DNA of 64,000 bases from Nocardioides szechwanensis (GTDB lineage Bacteria; Actinomycetota; Actinomycetes; Propionibacteriales; Nocardioidaceae), in the NCBI RefSeq assembly GCF_900103935.1, contig NZ_FNIC01000004.1, positions 62,001 through 126,000 on the forward strand, in the 5' to 3' direction. The notes under the pieces were generated by a model, which saw nothing but the letters and a program-made list of their open reading frames with translations, had not been told where the DNA came from and did not search any database. Position 1 is the stretch's first letter, and every line of letters begins with the position of its first letter. The position numbers were made by a program, and so were the translations under genes. Below, piece after piece: positions 27,049-35,907 of this stretch.

Positions 27049-28203
27049 TCAGTGAGCCAGCAGGGCGTCGATCCGTGCGACCTTGTGGCCACCGAGCGCC
27101 CGGACCCGGATCGTGATCCGGCCGGTCACCTTGGGGGCGTACTCGTTGCGGATCACGTAGACCTTGAACCGCTCGTAGCTCGGGGCGTTCAGCTTGATCT
27201 TGCGGTGGATGCCCTTGCCGATCTGGATGTCGATCACGCCGAGGTTGGGTCCGGCGGGGGCGATCAGGCGCAGCTCGGTCATCGTGAGCGACTTGGTGAC
27301 CAGCTGCGTGCCGACCTTGCGCGCCTCGAGGTAGTCGCCGGCGAAGTAGCTGCTGCCCTGGACCCGGCGCCAGCCGCTGCCCTTCGCCGCGAGCAGGTTG
27401 AGGGGTACGGCGAACTGCGTGGTGGCGGGGGACGTGTCGCGGTTGCCGGCCAGGTCGATCGCCGCGGCGGTGAACCGCCGGTCGCCGGGCTTGAGCTGGC
27501 TGAGCTCGGTGGCCCCCTGCTCGCAGGGCACGGTGGCACCGTCGAGGGTGCACACGAAGTCCAGCACGTTCGCGGCGCTCTCGCTGGAGTCGAGGCGCAG
27601 CGAGATGTTGCGGCTGGTGACCATCGGCAGCTCGGGGCGGAGCTCGTCGTACGGCTTGTCGAAGATGTAGGAGTTGGGCGCGGTGGTATCGACCTTGAAG
27701 GAGCGCTCCGCGGGGGTCTTGTCCGCGTCCGACGTGTCGGGCTCGGTCACCGTGGACAGCGGGCTGCTGGTGTCGGTCCAGGTGACGTCGGCATCGGTGC
27801 CGTCGATGGCGTAGACCTGGAAGGTGTAGCCCGTCTTGTTGTCCGCGAGGTCGGTGTAGGTCTTGGGGCTGGTGCACGACTCCCACGCGGCCGCGTCGAG
27901 GCGGCACATGTAGCGCAGGGTGCCGGTGTCGGCGTCGGTGTAGCTGCCGGCGAACGTGAAGCTGATCGAGTCGGTCTTGATGTACGCCGCGCCGTTGGGC
28001 TGCGGGCTGCTGCCCGTGACCGCCGTGTCGGGGGGCGTGTCGTCGTCGCAGCCGGTGCGGTCGAGCAGGCTGAGCGAGTCGTCCGCGAGGCACCCCGGGG
28101 AGGCGCCGGCAGGAGCCGCGAGCAGGGCCCCGGGCAGGAGCCCGGCCACGAGAGCGGCGACCACGAGGGCGGCGCGGTGGCGGTAGGGCGTGCGGTGCGA
28201 CAT
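27049..28203 (-). CDS. Secreted protein with Ig-like (bacterial adhesion-type) repeats, unknown function
   Basis: Protein of 384 aa. ATG at 28203 is 5-9 nt after GGGAGAG and gives a signal peptide ending near ALLAAPAGASPG. Two or three beta-sandwich modules of about 90-100 residues follow with the pattern seen in actinobacterial exoproteins: YMCRLDAAAWESC...YTFQVYAIDG and FVCTLDGATVPCEQG...RRFTAAAIDLAGNRD. The Cys pairs and the AxDxAGN phrase are typical of Ig-like domains that read 'tension' or calcium-stabilised repeats. The C-terminal about 110 residues are a different basic beta domain. Not recognised as an enzyme. Confidence 0.75.
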   Translation of the reverse strand: MSHRTPYRHRAALVVAALVAGLLPGALLAAPAGASPGCLADDSLSLLDRTGCDDDTPPDTAVTGSSPQPNGAAYIKTDSISFTFAGSYTDADTGTLRYMCRLDAAAWESCTSPKTYTDLADNKTGYTFQVYAIDGTDADVTWTDTSSPLSTVTEPDTSDADKTPAERSFKVDTTAPNSYIFDKPYDELRPELPMVTSRNISLRLDSSESAANVLDFVCTLDGATVPCEQGATELSQLKPGDRRFTAAAIDLAGNRDTSPATTQFAVPLNLLAAKGSGWRRVQGSSYFAGDYLEARKVGTQLVTKSLTMTELRLIAPAGPNLGVIDIQIGKGIHRKIKLNAPSYERFKVYVIRNEYAPKVTGRITIRVRALGGHKVARIDALLAH

Positions 28204-28256
28204 GTGCTCTCCCAGGTGTGGTGCGGTGCTCCTACAACGCCGGAGCGGGGTCCAGG

Positions 28257-28814
28257 CTACGAAGCCTGCGGCCGCTGCGCGGCGTTTTCGTCGACCGGGG
28301 CCCCGCTCCAGGTGCGGCCCGAATAGCTGAAGAGCAGCCAGACCAGGACCACGTAGACCGCTTGGGCGGCCAGCGCGGCTGGGTCGGCGAGGCCGGAGAT
28401 GCCGGCGCCGAAGACCAGCACCGGCAGCACGGCCACGGCGACGACGACCGTCCGCACGAGTGCGAGCCACTGCGAGGGCTTGACGTCTCCCGCCTCCTCG
28501 GCGGCCGCGGCCAGTGCGTGGCAGAGCAGCGCGGTGAAGGCGAAGGCCGGCAGGTCGGCGGCCCAGCCGAGCGAGGCGTCGGCGTCGGCGAGGGCGTCGC
28601 GCACGACGGGGAACCACATCGGCACCGACACCGCGGCGGCGACGGCACCGACGTACTGGAGGGGGGTGCGGTGGGGCAGGTCCGCGGGCAGACGGCGTAC
28701 GCCGAGCAGGACCAGCACCCAGCCGACCGGGTCGGCGTACAGGTCGTAGCCGTTGAGCCGCGCGTAGAGCGCGATGAAGACGAAGCCCATCGCGACGGAC
28801 TGAAGCGGCTTCAT
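28257..28814 (-). CDS. Multi-pass membrane protein, unknown
   Basis: Protein of 185 aa with four to five hydrophobic helices (SVAMGFVFIALYARL, GWVLVLLGVRRL, YVGAVAAAVSVPMWF, VVVAVAVLPVLVFGAG, AVYVVLVWLLF) and short charged loops. The start ATG at 28814 overlaps the TGA of the MATE gene (ATGA), so it is translated with it. It may be a partner of the exporter; no family was recognised. Confidence 0.7.
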   Translation of the reverse strand: MKPLQSVAMGFVFIALYARLNGYDLYADPVGWVLVLLGVRRLPADLPHRTPLQYVGAVAAAVSVPMWFPVVRDALADADASLGWAADLPAFAFTALLCHALAAAAEEAGDVKPSQWLALVRTVVVAVAVLPVLVFGAGISGLADPAALAAQAVYVVLVWLLFSYSGRTWSGAPVDENAAQRPQAS

Positions 28815-30154
28815 GCCGACACCTTAGGGGCGCCGGTGACCAGCCACCGGTCGCCGCGGGCGCGGTGGGCGAGCACCACGAAGCGGGCGCCCATGAAGGC
28901 CGCGCAGAACACGGCCCAGACCGCGACCAGGCCGCCGACGAGGTGGGCGGCGAGCAGCACCAGGGGGGCGTGGACCAGCAGCGTCAGCAGGCCGCCCCAG
29001 GCGAGGTAGGTCCCGTCGCCGGCGCCGATCAGCACCCCGTCGAGCACGAACACCACCCCGGCCACGGGTTGCCCGAGCGCGGCCACCAGCAGCACCGGGA
29101 CCAGGAGGCGGTGCACCTCGGGGTCGGAGCTGAAGAGCCGGCCCAGGAACGGGCTGGAGGCGGCGAGCAGGACCCCGGTCACGACCCCGCTGGCCACGCC
29201 CCAGCCGACCATCCGCCGGGTGACGGCGCGGGTCGACTCCACGTCACCCGCCCCGAGGTAGCGCCCGGTGATCGCCTGCGCGGCGATCGCGATGGCGTCG
29301 AGCACGAACGCGAGGAAGGTCCACAGGGTCAGTGCCAGCTGGTGGGTGGCCAGCTCCACGGCACCCGGGTCGCGCGGGCCGATCGTCACGGCGTACGTCG
29401 TGACCAGCAGGGCCGCGCGCAGGGTGAGGGTCCGCACCACGAGGGCGACCGCGGCCCGGGCGGCCGCGCGGATGCCGGGCAGGTCGGGCCGCAGCGAGGC
29501 CCCCTCGCGGCGGGCGGCACCGACCACCACGGTCACCAGGGCCGCGGCGCTGGCGACCTGCGCGAGCACCGAGCCGATCGCCGAGCCGGCCAGGCCCAGG
29601 CCGTCGAACGGCCCGGCGCCGTACACGAGCAGCACGTTGAGCACGATGTTGAGCACGTTGCCGACGACGGCGACGACCAGCGGGGTGCGGGTGTCCTGGA
29701 GCCCGCGCAGGACGCCGGTCGCGGCCAGCATCACCAGCAGCGGCACCGCGCCGAGGAACGCGATCCTCAGGTACGTCGTGGCGTGGTCGGTGACCTGCTG
29801 GTCGGCGCCGAACAGCCGGACCAGCGGGCCGGTGAGCGCTACGCCCGCGACGGTGGTGACGAGCCCGAGCAGGACCGCGAGCCAGACCCCGTCGACGCCC
29901 TGGGCGAGAGCACCCCTGCGGTCCCCGGCCCCGAGGTGGCGCGCGACGCCTGCGGTGGTGCCGTAGGCCAGGAAGACGCAGAGCCCGATCGCGGTCTGGA
30001 GGACCACCGCGGCGATCCCCAGACCCGCCAGCTCGGGGGTACCGAGGTGGCCGACGATGGCGGCGTCACCGAGCAGGAAGAGGGGCTCGGCGACCAACGC
30101 GAGGAACGCGGGAACGGCAAGCCGCCTGATTTCTTTGTCGAGTTCCCTGCGCAC
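28811..30154 (-). CDS. MATE family efflux transporter (DinF-like)
   Basis: Protein of 447 aa with twelve TM helices in two halves, the MATE fold; such proteins export drugs or metabolites using Na+ or H+. The N-terminal part has EIRRLAVPAFLALVAEPLFLLGDAAIVGHLG and the second half VRTLTLRAALLVTTYAV, typical of the DinF subgroup. The start taken is GTG at 30154, the first codon after which the conserved region begins; longer readings run into the upstream control region. It forms a two-gene unit with the next membrane protein. A TTTGTCGACAAA palindrome lies about 70 bp upstream. Confidence 0.88.
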   Translation of the reverse strand: MRRELDKEIRRLAVPAFLALVAEPLFLLGDAAIVGHLGTPELAGLGIAAVVLQTAIGLCVFLAYGTTAGVARHLGAGDRRGALAQGVDGVWLAVLLGLVTTVAGVALTGPLVRLFGADQQVTDHATTYLRIAFLGAVPLLVMLAATGVLRGLQDTRTPLVVAVVGNVLNIVLNVLLVYGAGPFDGLGLAGSAIGSVLAQVASAAALVTVVVGAARREGASLRPDLPGIRAAARAAVALVVRTLTLRAALLVTTYAVTIGPRDPGAVELATHQLALTLWTFLAFVLDAIAIAAQAITGRYLGAGDVESTRAVTRRMVGWGVASGVVTGVLLAASSPFLGRLFSSDPEVHRLLVPVLLVAALGQPVAGVVFVLDGVLIGAGDGTYLAWGGLLTLLVHAPLVLLAAHLVGGLVAVWAVFCAAFMGARFVVLAHRARGDRWLVTGAPKVSA

Positions 30155-30591
30155 CTCGCCATTGTCTGATATCGGCAGTGGATAACTTGCACCGAACTGT
30201 GGACAGGCATTGAGGCCGGCGCTTTGTCGACAAACCAACACCCCACAGGGGCATGGACGGCAGATGAACCGAGAAAGGTGCCTACTATTTTCTGTGCACA
30301 CGCGGGGGACGACGTTTGTGCAGGTCAGAGCCGTCTTCGTCGGTCGTCCCGGGCGTGTCTCCACAGGCCACTCCCCAGGTCCTGCACAGGCGACCGCGTG
30401 TCGTCCACGGCGTTGCGGGAGTTATCCCCAGGTGCCTGTGGATAGGGCCCTATCCCTCGGTGCCGTCACCCCCGTAGGTTCGCCGCCTGACCCCGCTGTC
30501 GGTGCCGGCTCCTAGCCTGTCGACCGTCAGTCAGGTCATGCCCGCACCATCGCTGTCCGGTCCTTCTCGGCCCGGACGATCAGGGAGCTTG
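30155..30591. promoter_or_regulatory. 437-bp divergent intergenic region with DnaA-box-like sites, upstream of dnaB
   Basis: No gene is seen. Four 9-mers match the actinobacterial DnaA box (TTRTCCACA) in 8 of 9 positions: AGTGGATAA (30177-30185), TGTGGACAG (30198-30206), TTATCCCCA (30422-30430) and TGTGGATAG (30437-30445). TTTGTCGACAAA (30223-30234) is a perfect 12-bp palindrome, and an AT-rich TACTATTTT lies near 30283. TAGCCT at 30513-30518 is a likely dnaB -10. The content is much richer in A and T than neighbouring genes. It could be a DnaA-controlled promoter; it is not placed as oriC because dnaA/dnaN are not here. Confidence 0.5.
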
Positions 30592-32010
30592 ATGAGCGTC
30601 ACGGAGTCCGACACCCGGGGTCTTCCCGAGCCTCCGTTCGAGGACTGGGGCGACGGCCCCGCGGCCTACGCCCCCGGCGAGCGGCCCAGCCGCCCCGGCG
30701 ACCGCACGCCGCCGCAGGACATGGCGGCCGAGCAGTCGGTCCTGGGCTCGATGCTCATCTCCAAGGATGCCATCGCCGAGGTCTCCGAGGTGCTGCGCGG
30801 GGTCGACTTCTACCGGCCCTCCCACGAGACCATCCACGACGCCGTGATCGACCTGTTCGGCCGCGGCGAGCCGGTCGACATGATCACCGTCGCCGCCGAG
30901 CTGCAGCGCAAGGGCGAGCTCCAGCGGGCCGGCGGCGCGCCCTACCTCCACACCCTCGCGGCCAACGTGCCGATCGCGGCCAACGCCGCCTACTACGCCC
31001 AGATCGTGCGCGAGAAGGCGATCCTGCGCCGCCTGGTCGACGCCGGCACCAAGATCGTGCAATACGGCTACGCCGGCGAGGGCCAGGTCGACGACATCGT
31101 CGACCGCGCCCAGGCCGAGGTCTACCAGATCACCGACCGCCGCGCGGCCGAGGACTACGCGCCCCTGTCCGACATCATGGACAAGGTCCTCGACGAGATC
31201 GAGGCCATCGGCAACCGCGAGACCGGCCTCTACGGCGTCCCCACCGGCTTCGCCGACCTCGACGACCTGACCAACGGGCTCCACGCCGGCCAGATGATCA
31301 TCGTGGCGGCCAGGCCCGCCATGGGAAAGTCTACATTAGCACTAGACTTTTGTCGGGCGGCGTCGATCAACAACAACCTGGCCAGCGTCTTCTTCAGCCT
31401 CGAGATGACGCGCTCCGAGATCACGATGCGGCTGCTCTCAGCCGAGGCGAAGGTGCCGCTCAACCACATCCGCAACGGCAAGATGGACTCCGCCGACTGG
31501 GACAAGCTGGCCCGCCACATGGGCAAGGTGTCGTCGGCGCCGATGTTCATCGACGACTCGCCCAACATGACGATGATGGAGATCCGGGCCAAGGCCCGCC
31601 GGCTCAAGCAGCGCCACGACCTGCGCCTGATCGTCATCGACTACATGCAGCTCATGTCGTCGGGTCGCAAGGTCGAGTCCCGCCAGCTCGAGGTCTCGGA
31701 GTTCTCCCGTCAGATCAAGCTGCTGGCCAAGGAGCTCGAGCTCCCGATCATCGCGCTCTCCCAGCTCAACCGTGGTCCCGAGCAGCGCAGCGACAAGCGC
31801 CCGATGATGAGCGACCTCCGCGAGTCCGGGTCGCTCGAGCAGGACGCCGACATGGTGATCCTGCTCCACCGTGACGACGCCTACGAGAAGGAGTCGACCC
31901 GCCCCGGCGAGGCCGACCTGATCGTCGCCAAGCACCGCAACGGCGCCACCCGCGACATCACCGTGGCCTTCCAGGGCCACTACTCCCGCTTCGTCGACAT
32001 GGCCCACTGA
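30592..32010 (+). CDS. dnaB: Replicative DNA helicase DnaB
   Basis: Protein of 472 aa, the hexameric fork helicase. The start is ATG at 30592, 4-9 nt after AGGGAG; a reading 30 codons longer is open but has no ribosome binding site. The N-terminal domain begins TPPQDMAAEQSVLGSML; the RecA-like domain has Walker A RPAMGKST near residues 240-247, then LEMTRSEITMRLLSAEA, Walker B LRLIVIDYMQLM, the switch QLSQLNRGPEQR and the DnaB motif DLRESGSLEQDADMV. No intein is present at the P-loop or at the SLEQD site. Codons for MGKSTLALDFC (31324-31353) are strikingly AT-rich and include a TTA (see findings). Confidence 0.97.
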   Translation: MSVTESDTRGLPEPPFEDWGDGPAAYAPGERPSRPGDRTPPQDMAAEQSVLGSMLISKDAIAEVSEVLRGVDFYRPSHETIHDAVIDLFGRGEPVDMITVAAELQRKGELQRAGGAPYLHTLAANVPIAANAAYYAQIVREKAILRRLVDAGTKIVQYGYAGEGQVDDIVDRAQAEVYQITDRRAAEDYAPLSDIMDKVLDEIEAIGNRETGLYGVPTGFADLDDLTNGLHAGQMIIVAARPAMGKSTLALDFCRAASINNNLASVFFSLEMTRSEITMRLLSAEAKVPLNHIRNGKMDSADWDKLARHMGKVSSAPMFIDDSPNMTMMEIRAKARRLKQRHDLRLIVIDYMQLMSSGRKVESRQLEVSEFSRQIKLLAKELELPIIALSQLNRGPEQRSDKRPMMSDLRESGSLEQDADMVILLHRDDAYEKESTRPGEADLIVAKHRNGATRDITVAFQGHYSRFVDMAH

Positions 32011-32015
32011 CCGGG

Positions 32016-32567
32016 GTGAGCCGCCTCCTCCACCTCAACGGGCCTCCTGGCATCGGGAAGTCCACGTTGGCCAGGCGCTACGTCGAAGACCACCACGGAG
32101 TCCTCAACTGCGACATCGACTCGCTGCGGACCTTCATCGGTGGGTGGGAGACCTCGTTCGCGGAGGCGGGCCGCCTGATCCGGCCGGCCGCGCTGGCGAT
32201 GATCCAGGCCTACCTCGCCGAGGGGAACGACGTCGTACTCCCGCAGATGCTGGTCAACCCCACGGAGCTCGCACGGTTCGAGGCCTGTGCCACGCAGGCC
32301 GGCGCGAGCTTCGTCGAACGCGTCCTGATGGATGAGGAAGCGTCCGCGGTCTCCCGGTTCCACCACCGAGGTGACTCCGACCCCGACGACCCCTGGCACG
32401 CGCAGGTCCGCGACATCGTCGCGGCCGAAGGCGGCAACGAGAGGCTGGCGCACTACCACCGGGCGCTCACAGCGCTGGTGGCCGAGCGTCCGGATGCCCA
32501 GGTCATCACGAGCGTCGAGGGCGCCGCCGATCAGACCTACCAGGCGCTGCTGGACTCGTTGGCCTGA
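32016..32567 (+). CDS. P-loop kinase-like ATPase
   Basis: Protein of 183 aa starting at GTG 32016, 5 bp after the dnaB stop. A Walker A motif is at the N-terminus (GPPGIGKST) and is followed by a DxD-like region (NCDIDSLRTF), as in small gluconate/zeta-type or cytidylate-like kinases. Length and motif order fit the predicted-kinase group (COG0645-like). The substrate is not apparent. It may be cotranscribed with dnaB by position alone. Confidence 0.7.
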   Translation: MSRLLHLNGPPGIGKSTLARRYVEDHHGVLNCDIDSLRTFIGGWETSFAEAGRLIRPAALAMIQAYLAEGNDVVLPQMLVNPTELARFEACATQAGASFVERVLMDEEASAVSRFHHRGDSDPDDPWHAQVRDIVAAEGGNERLAHYHRALTALVAERPDAQVITSVEGAADQTYQALLDSLA

Positions 32568-32595
32568 GGGCGCTGGTCCCACGGCCCGCCTGAGG

Positions 32596-33192
32596 TCACG
32601 CGTGAAGAGCTGGGCCGAGCCAGCGGCGGACCAGTGCGCGCAGGTCGTCGTCGGAGCGGGGTGGGTCCGACGGGTACTGCAGGAACGAGACGAACAAACG
32701 CATCAGGATCTCGGCCAGGTCCTCGAGCTCGTGCTCGCCGACCCCGATCTCGGCCCAGTCGACCGGGACGCCTCTCAGGATGTCCGCGCCGACGGACAGC
32801 GCCATCGACGAGGTGACCCCGCGGCTGAAGGTGTCGGTCTCACCGGCCTGGAAGAGCAGCCCGATGTACGGCTCGCGCGGGATGGCCCGTACGGCGAACA
32901 CCACCGACTCGATCGCGGCCTCGGCCGGGGTGGCGGTGCTGGAGAGGTGGGCCTGCATGCGTTCGATGAAGTTCTCGAGACCGGCCTGGGCGACCGCGCC
33001 CAGCAGCTCGGCGAGGCTGGGGTAGTACCGGTAGACCGTCTGTCGGGTGACGCCGAGCTCGGCAGCAATGTCGGAAAGCGTCGTCTTGACGGGGCCGAAC
33101 TGGTCCACGCACGACAGGGTGGCCGCGATGATCCGCGCTCGGGCCTCCTCCTCCGAGCCAGGTGGGTTGCCCTGCCAACCATGGTGACCCAC
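32596..33192 (-). CDS. TetR family regulator
   Basis: Protein of 198 aa with the N-terminal TetR helix-turn-helix (FGPVKTTLSDIAAELGVTRQTVYRYYPSLAELL) and a ligand domain of unspecified effector. It lies 6 bp downstream of the membrane-protein gene and is the last of the three-gene unit monooxygenase / membrane protein / TetR. It probably binds the 37-bp palindrome at 35847-35883 and controls its own operon (inference). Confidence 0.85.
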   Translation of the reverse strand: MGHHGWQGNPPGSEEEARARIIAATLSCVDQFGPVKTTLSDIAAELGVTRQTVYRYYPSLAELLGAVAQAGLENFIERMQAHLSSTATPAEAAIESVVFAVRAIPREPYIGLLFQAGETDTFSRGVTSSMALSVGADILRGVPVDWAEIGVGEHELEDLAEILMRLFVSFLQYPSDPPRSDDDLRALVRRWLGPALHA

Positions 33193-33198
33193 GGGTCC

Positions 33199-34323
33199 TC
33201 ATTCCGCCGTGGCCGCGAGGCCGCGGCGTCCACGACCGGTATACAACGCCGCGAGAAGTGCGATGGCACCGGCGTAGCACGCGAGCACGTAGAGCCCGCT
33301 GCCCACCGGCGTGCCGTCGCTGGTGACACCGTCGGTGGCGTCGAGGTACGCCGGCAGCGCTCCCAGCCAGGCCACCGTCATCCCGGCCAGGTAGACCGCC
33401 GGGTAGACGCGGGCGAACGGGGTCATCGGCTCGACGTCGTAGGTGTGGCGGCGCTGCACGTGGGTGAGCAGGACCCACGCTCCGGCCAGCCACACGAGAC
33501 CCAGCTCGATCCCGAGCACCCAGGCCTGGGCCGTCACGTTGGGGGTCGCGCCGCCGAAGATCCCCGAGGGGATGCCGAACAGACCCATCGCCGGAGGCGC
33601 CAGCACCCCCGCCAGGGCGATCCGCCAGGTCAGGGACCAACCACGGCGCGGACCGCCGTCGGCCGCCCGGGACCCGGCCAGCTTCACCACCAGGTACGTG
33701 AGCGCCGCGAAGGAGACAGAGGCGAAGAGGAACATGCTGTTCATCGGCACCGACGCCAGCGCCGGGTGGTTGACCTCCATGTTGTCGTAGTTCCAGGCCC
33801 ACCACTTCAGCTGCGGGCCGACCTGGTCGAAGATCTCGTAGAACACCTGGCACACGAAGGCGACGGCGACCGAGCCCACGAGCGCGCCGCGGTAGCGGAA
33901 GACCCCGAGCACCCGCACCAGCTCGTAGGCCAGCTGGCTGAGGGCCGGATAGAACGCCACGATGTAGAGCGGGAGCCGGTCCCACATGAACTGCACGGTG
34001 AACTGGTTGTGCGCGAAGATGAAGCCGTAGATCTCGTCCAGGCCGAACCACTCGGGGAAGTAGAGCGGCGGTTCGGTCACGAGCAGGTAGACCAGCGAGG
34101 CGCACCACAGCGCCAGGTTGACCGGGTCCCCGGCACGCAGGCGTCGTACGGCGTGCGCCAGCGCGAAGAGCGCCCCGCCGATGATGACCAGCTCCAGGAC
34201 CGGCATCGTCCAGTGGGCCAGGTCGAACGGGTTGCGGACGGAGATGACCGTGCTGACGTCGTGGCAGTCGAAGCCCAGGACCCGGGTGACCTGCTCGGCC
34301 GCCGGGCCGCAGCTGCCGCTCAT
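33199..34323 (-). CDS. Multi-pass membrane protein of unknown function
   Basis: Protein of 374 aa with about eight TM helices. Aromatic- and acidic-rich loops are notable: PPLYFPEWFGLDEIYGFIFAH (early), KWWAWNYDNMEVNHPAL (mid). The start ATG at 34323 overlaps the stop of the monooxygenase gene (ATGA), so translation is coupled. No catalytic motif was recognised. It is linked to a FAD monooxygenase, suggesting work on a lipophilic substrate. Confidence 0.7.
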   Translation of the reverse strand: MSGSCGPAAEQVTRVLGFDCHDVSTVISVRNPFDLAHWTMPVLELVIIGGALFALAHAVRRLRAGDPVNLALWCASLVYLLVTEPPLYFPEWFGLDEIYGFIFAHNQFTVQFMWDRLPLYIVAFYPALSQLAYELVRVLGVFRYRGALVGSVAVAFVCQVFYEIFDQVGPQLKWWAWNYDNMEVNHPALASVPMNSMFLFASVSFAALTYLVVKLAGSRAADGGPRRGWSLTWRIALAGVLAPPAMGLFGIPSGIFGGATPNVTAQAWVLGIELGLVWLAGAWVLLTHVQRRHTYDVEPMTPFARVYPAVYLAGMTVAWLGALPAYLDATDGVTSDGTPVGSGLYVLACYAGAIALLAALYTGRGRRGLAATAE

Positions 34324-35837
34324 CGTGTCCGCCCGGTGGCGGCGCCGGCGGGCGTGCTCGCGAGGTCCGGCCCGGGCGGTGTCCAGTCGGTCGCCGGCGG
34401 GTCCTGCTGCGCGTCGAAGCCGAAGGGCACCTTGGTGCGGCCCAACGCGGAGCTCACCTGGTAACGCAGCAGCCCGGCCAGGACCCGGGGGCTCCTCATC
34501 ATGTCGCCCAGCGACTCGTCGAGGTTGAAGACCCGAGCGAAGTGCTCGTCGATGACCTCGTCCTCACGTGCGGCGCCGGTGATGAGGTTGAACGCCGGCC
34601 AGGTGAGCGCAGCGAGGATCCGACGCTGCCACGCGGGAAGGGTTTCGGTACCCGTGGCACATTCGTAGCCGCGGTCGCGAGCCATCGCCATGTTCCACGG
34701 GACCTTCAGGGCTTTGCGCTGCTGGGCGAGGAAGCCCTGGAAGAACCCCCTGTCCAGTGCGGTGGCTGACTGCAGCCAGGCCCGCAGCAGCAGCGCCGAG
34801 CCGGCCGCTGAGCTGATGCCTTGGGCATAGAACGGGTTGAACGCGCAGATGGCGTCGCCGATGAACACGATGCCCGACGGTGCCGGGGCCAGGCGGTCGT
34901 ACCGGCGCCACTTGTTCCCGGTCGACCGGGTCAGGTGAACCTCGGAGTGGGGCTCGCAGCGCGCCATCGTGGCGGCGAACAGGGGCGTTCGCACCCGCTC
35001 GGCGGCAGCGACGAAGCCCTCGGGGGTGCGGGGCATGTCGATACTCCACGACCCCATGCACGCCAGGGCCCGGTTGTCCTCGACGGGGAAGAAGTTGACC
35101 AGGAACTCGTGCTCCGCGGGGTGAGCTTCCTTGTCCTGGGTCGGCATGACCACCAGGTGCTGCCACCACCACGACTCCGGTCGGTCCTCGGGTGACGGCA
35201 GGTCGTACCAGCGCGAGGTGTAGGTCACCTTGGCGTCGAGGGTCTGCGCCGGTGTCTCGGGCCACCCGGCCGCTGCGAGCCAGTCTGACACCGAGGATCC
35301 GCGCCCCATCGCGTCGACGACGAGGTCGGCCTCGCACCGCTCGACCCCGTCGGTGGCGGTGGAGAAGGTCACGCCGGTCACCCGTCCTTGCGCGGTCCCG
35401 GCGCCCGTCGTCGCGATGCCCGTCACGGAGACACCCTCGCGAATGAGGATGTTGGGCACCTGGCGCGCCTTGTCGCGCAGCACCCGCTCGATCAGGATCC
35501 GGGTGCTGTAGACCATCGTCATCGAGGACTGCTTGCGCGACGACCACCCGCTGCGCTCGAGGTAGGCCGCATCCATCGACGGCATCAGGTGCAGCCCGCC
35601 GGCAGCGATCAGGTCGTCCTCGAAGCCAGGGAAGAGCTCGTCGATCGCCCGGCGGCCCGAGTTGAGGAGGAAGTGCGGGTGCTTGCTCTGGGGCACCCCT
35701 CGTCGGTGAGCGGCTCCTTCAGGAAGCACGTCGCGCTCCAACACCAGCACCTCGTCGAAGTACGGGGCGAGCGCACCGGCGGCGCACAGCCCCGCCACAC
35801 TCCCACCGAGGACCACGGCTCTGTTGCCCAGCGTCAT
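34320..35837 (-). CDS. FAD-dependent oxidoreductase (class A flavin monooxygenase-like)
   Basis: Protein of 505 aa. The N-terminal dinucleotide-binding fold has VVLGGSVAGLCAAGALA with a downstream E in LVLERD; the GD motif is GDAICAFNPFYAQGIS near residue 330, typical of flavin monooxygenases and geranylgeranyl-reductase-like enzymes. The start ATG at 35837 lies 5 nt after GGAG; an ATG six codons upstream falls inside the operator palindrome. It is first in a unit with a membrane protein and TetR. Substrate unknown; aromatic or terpenoid compounds are a family-based guess. Confidence 0.82.
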   Translation of the reverse strand: MTLGNRAVVLGGSVAGLCAAGALAPYFDEVLVLERDVLPEGAAHRRGVPQSKHPHFLLNSGRRAIDELFPGFEDDLIAAGGLHLMPSMDAAYLERSGWSSRKQSSMTMVYSTRILIERVLRDKARQVPNILIREGVSVTGIATTGAGTAQGRVTGVTFSTATDGVERCEADLVVDAMGRGSSVSDWLAAAGWPETPAQTLDAKVTYTSRWYDLPSPEDRPESWWWQHLVVMPTQDKEAHPAEHEFLVNFFPVEDNRALACMGSWSIDMPRTPEGFVAAAERVRTPLFAATMARCEPHSEVHLTRSTGNKWRRYDRLAPAPSGIVFIGDAICAFNPFYAQGISSAAGSALLLRAWLQSATALDRGFFQGFLAQQRKALKVPWNMAMARDRGYECATGTETLPAWQRRILAALTWPAFNLITGAAREDEVIDEHFARVFNLDESLGDMMRSPRVLAGLLRYQVSSALGRTKVPFGFDAQQDPPATDWTPPGPDLASTPAGAATGRTR

Positions 35838-35846
35838 ACCAGCTCC

Positions 35847-35883
35847 ATCAATCATACAATGAGTGCATGAATGTATGATTGAT
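35847..35883. promoter_or_regulatory. 37-bp palindromic operator of the monooxygenase-TetR operon
   Basis: Perfect 12-bp arms ATCAATCATACA (35847-35858) and TGTATGATTGAT (35872-35883) flank a 13-bp centre that contains TGCA. The AT-rich palindrome lies directly before the monooxygenase start, in a position to block transcription. The most likely ligand is the TetR protein encoded third in the same operon. Confidence 0.75.
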
Positions 35884-35907
35884 GTCGTACTGCGTCAACA
35901 GTGCAGG

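Noticed and set aside
30155..30591. Chromosomal origin of replication
   Set aside because: DnaA-box-like sites are present, but dnaA, dnaN and the rpmH side are not in the window, the boxes are few and imperfect, and dnaB is normally tens of kb from oriC in actinobacteria.
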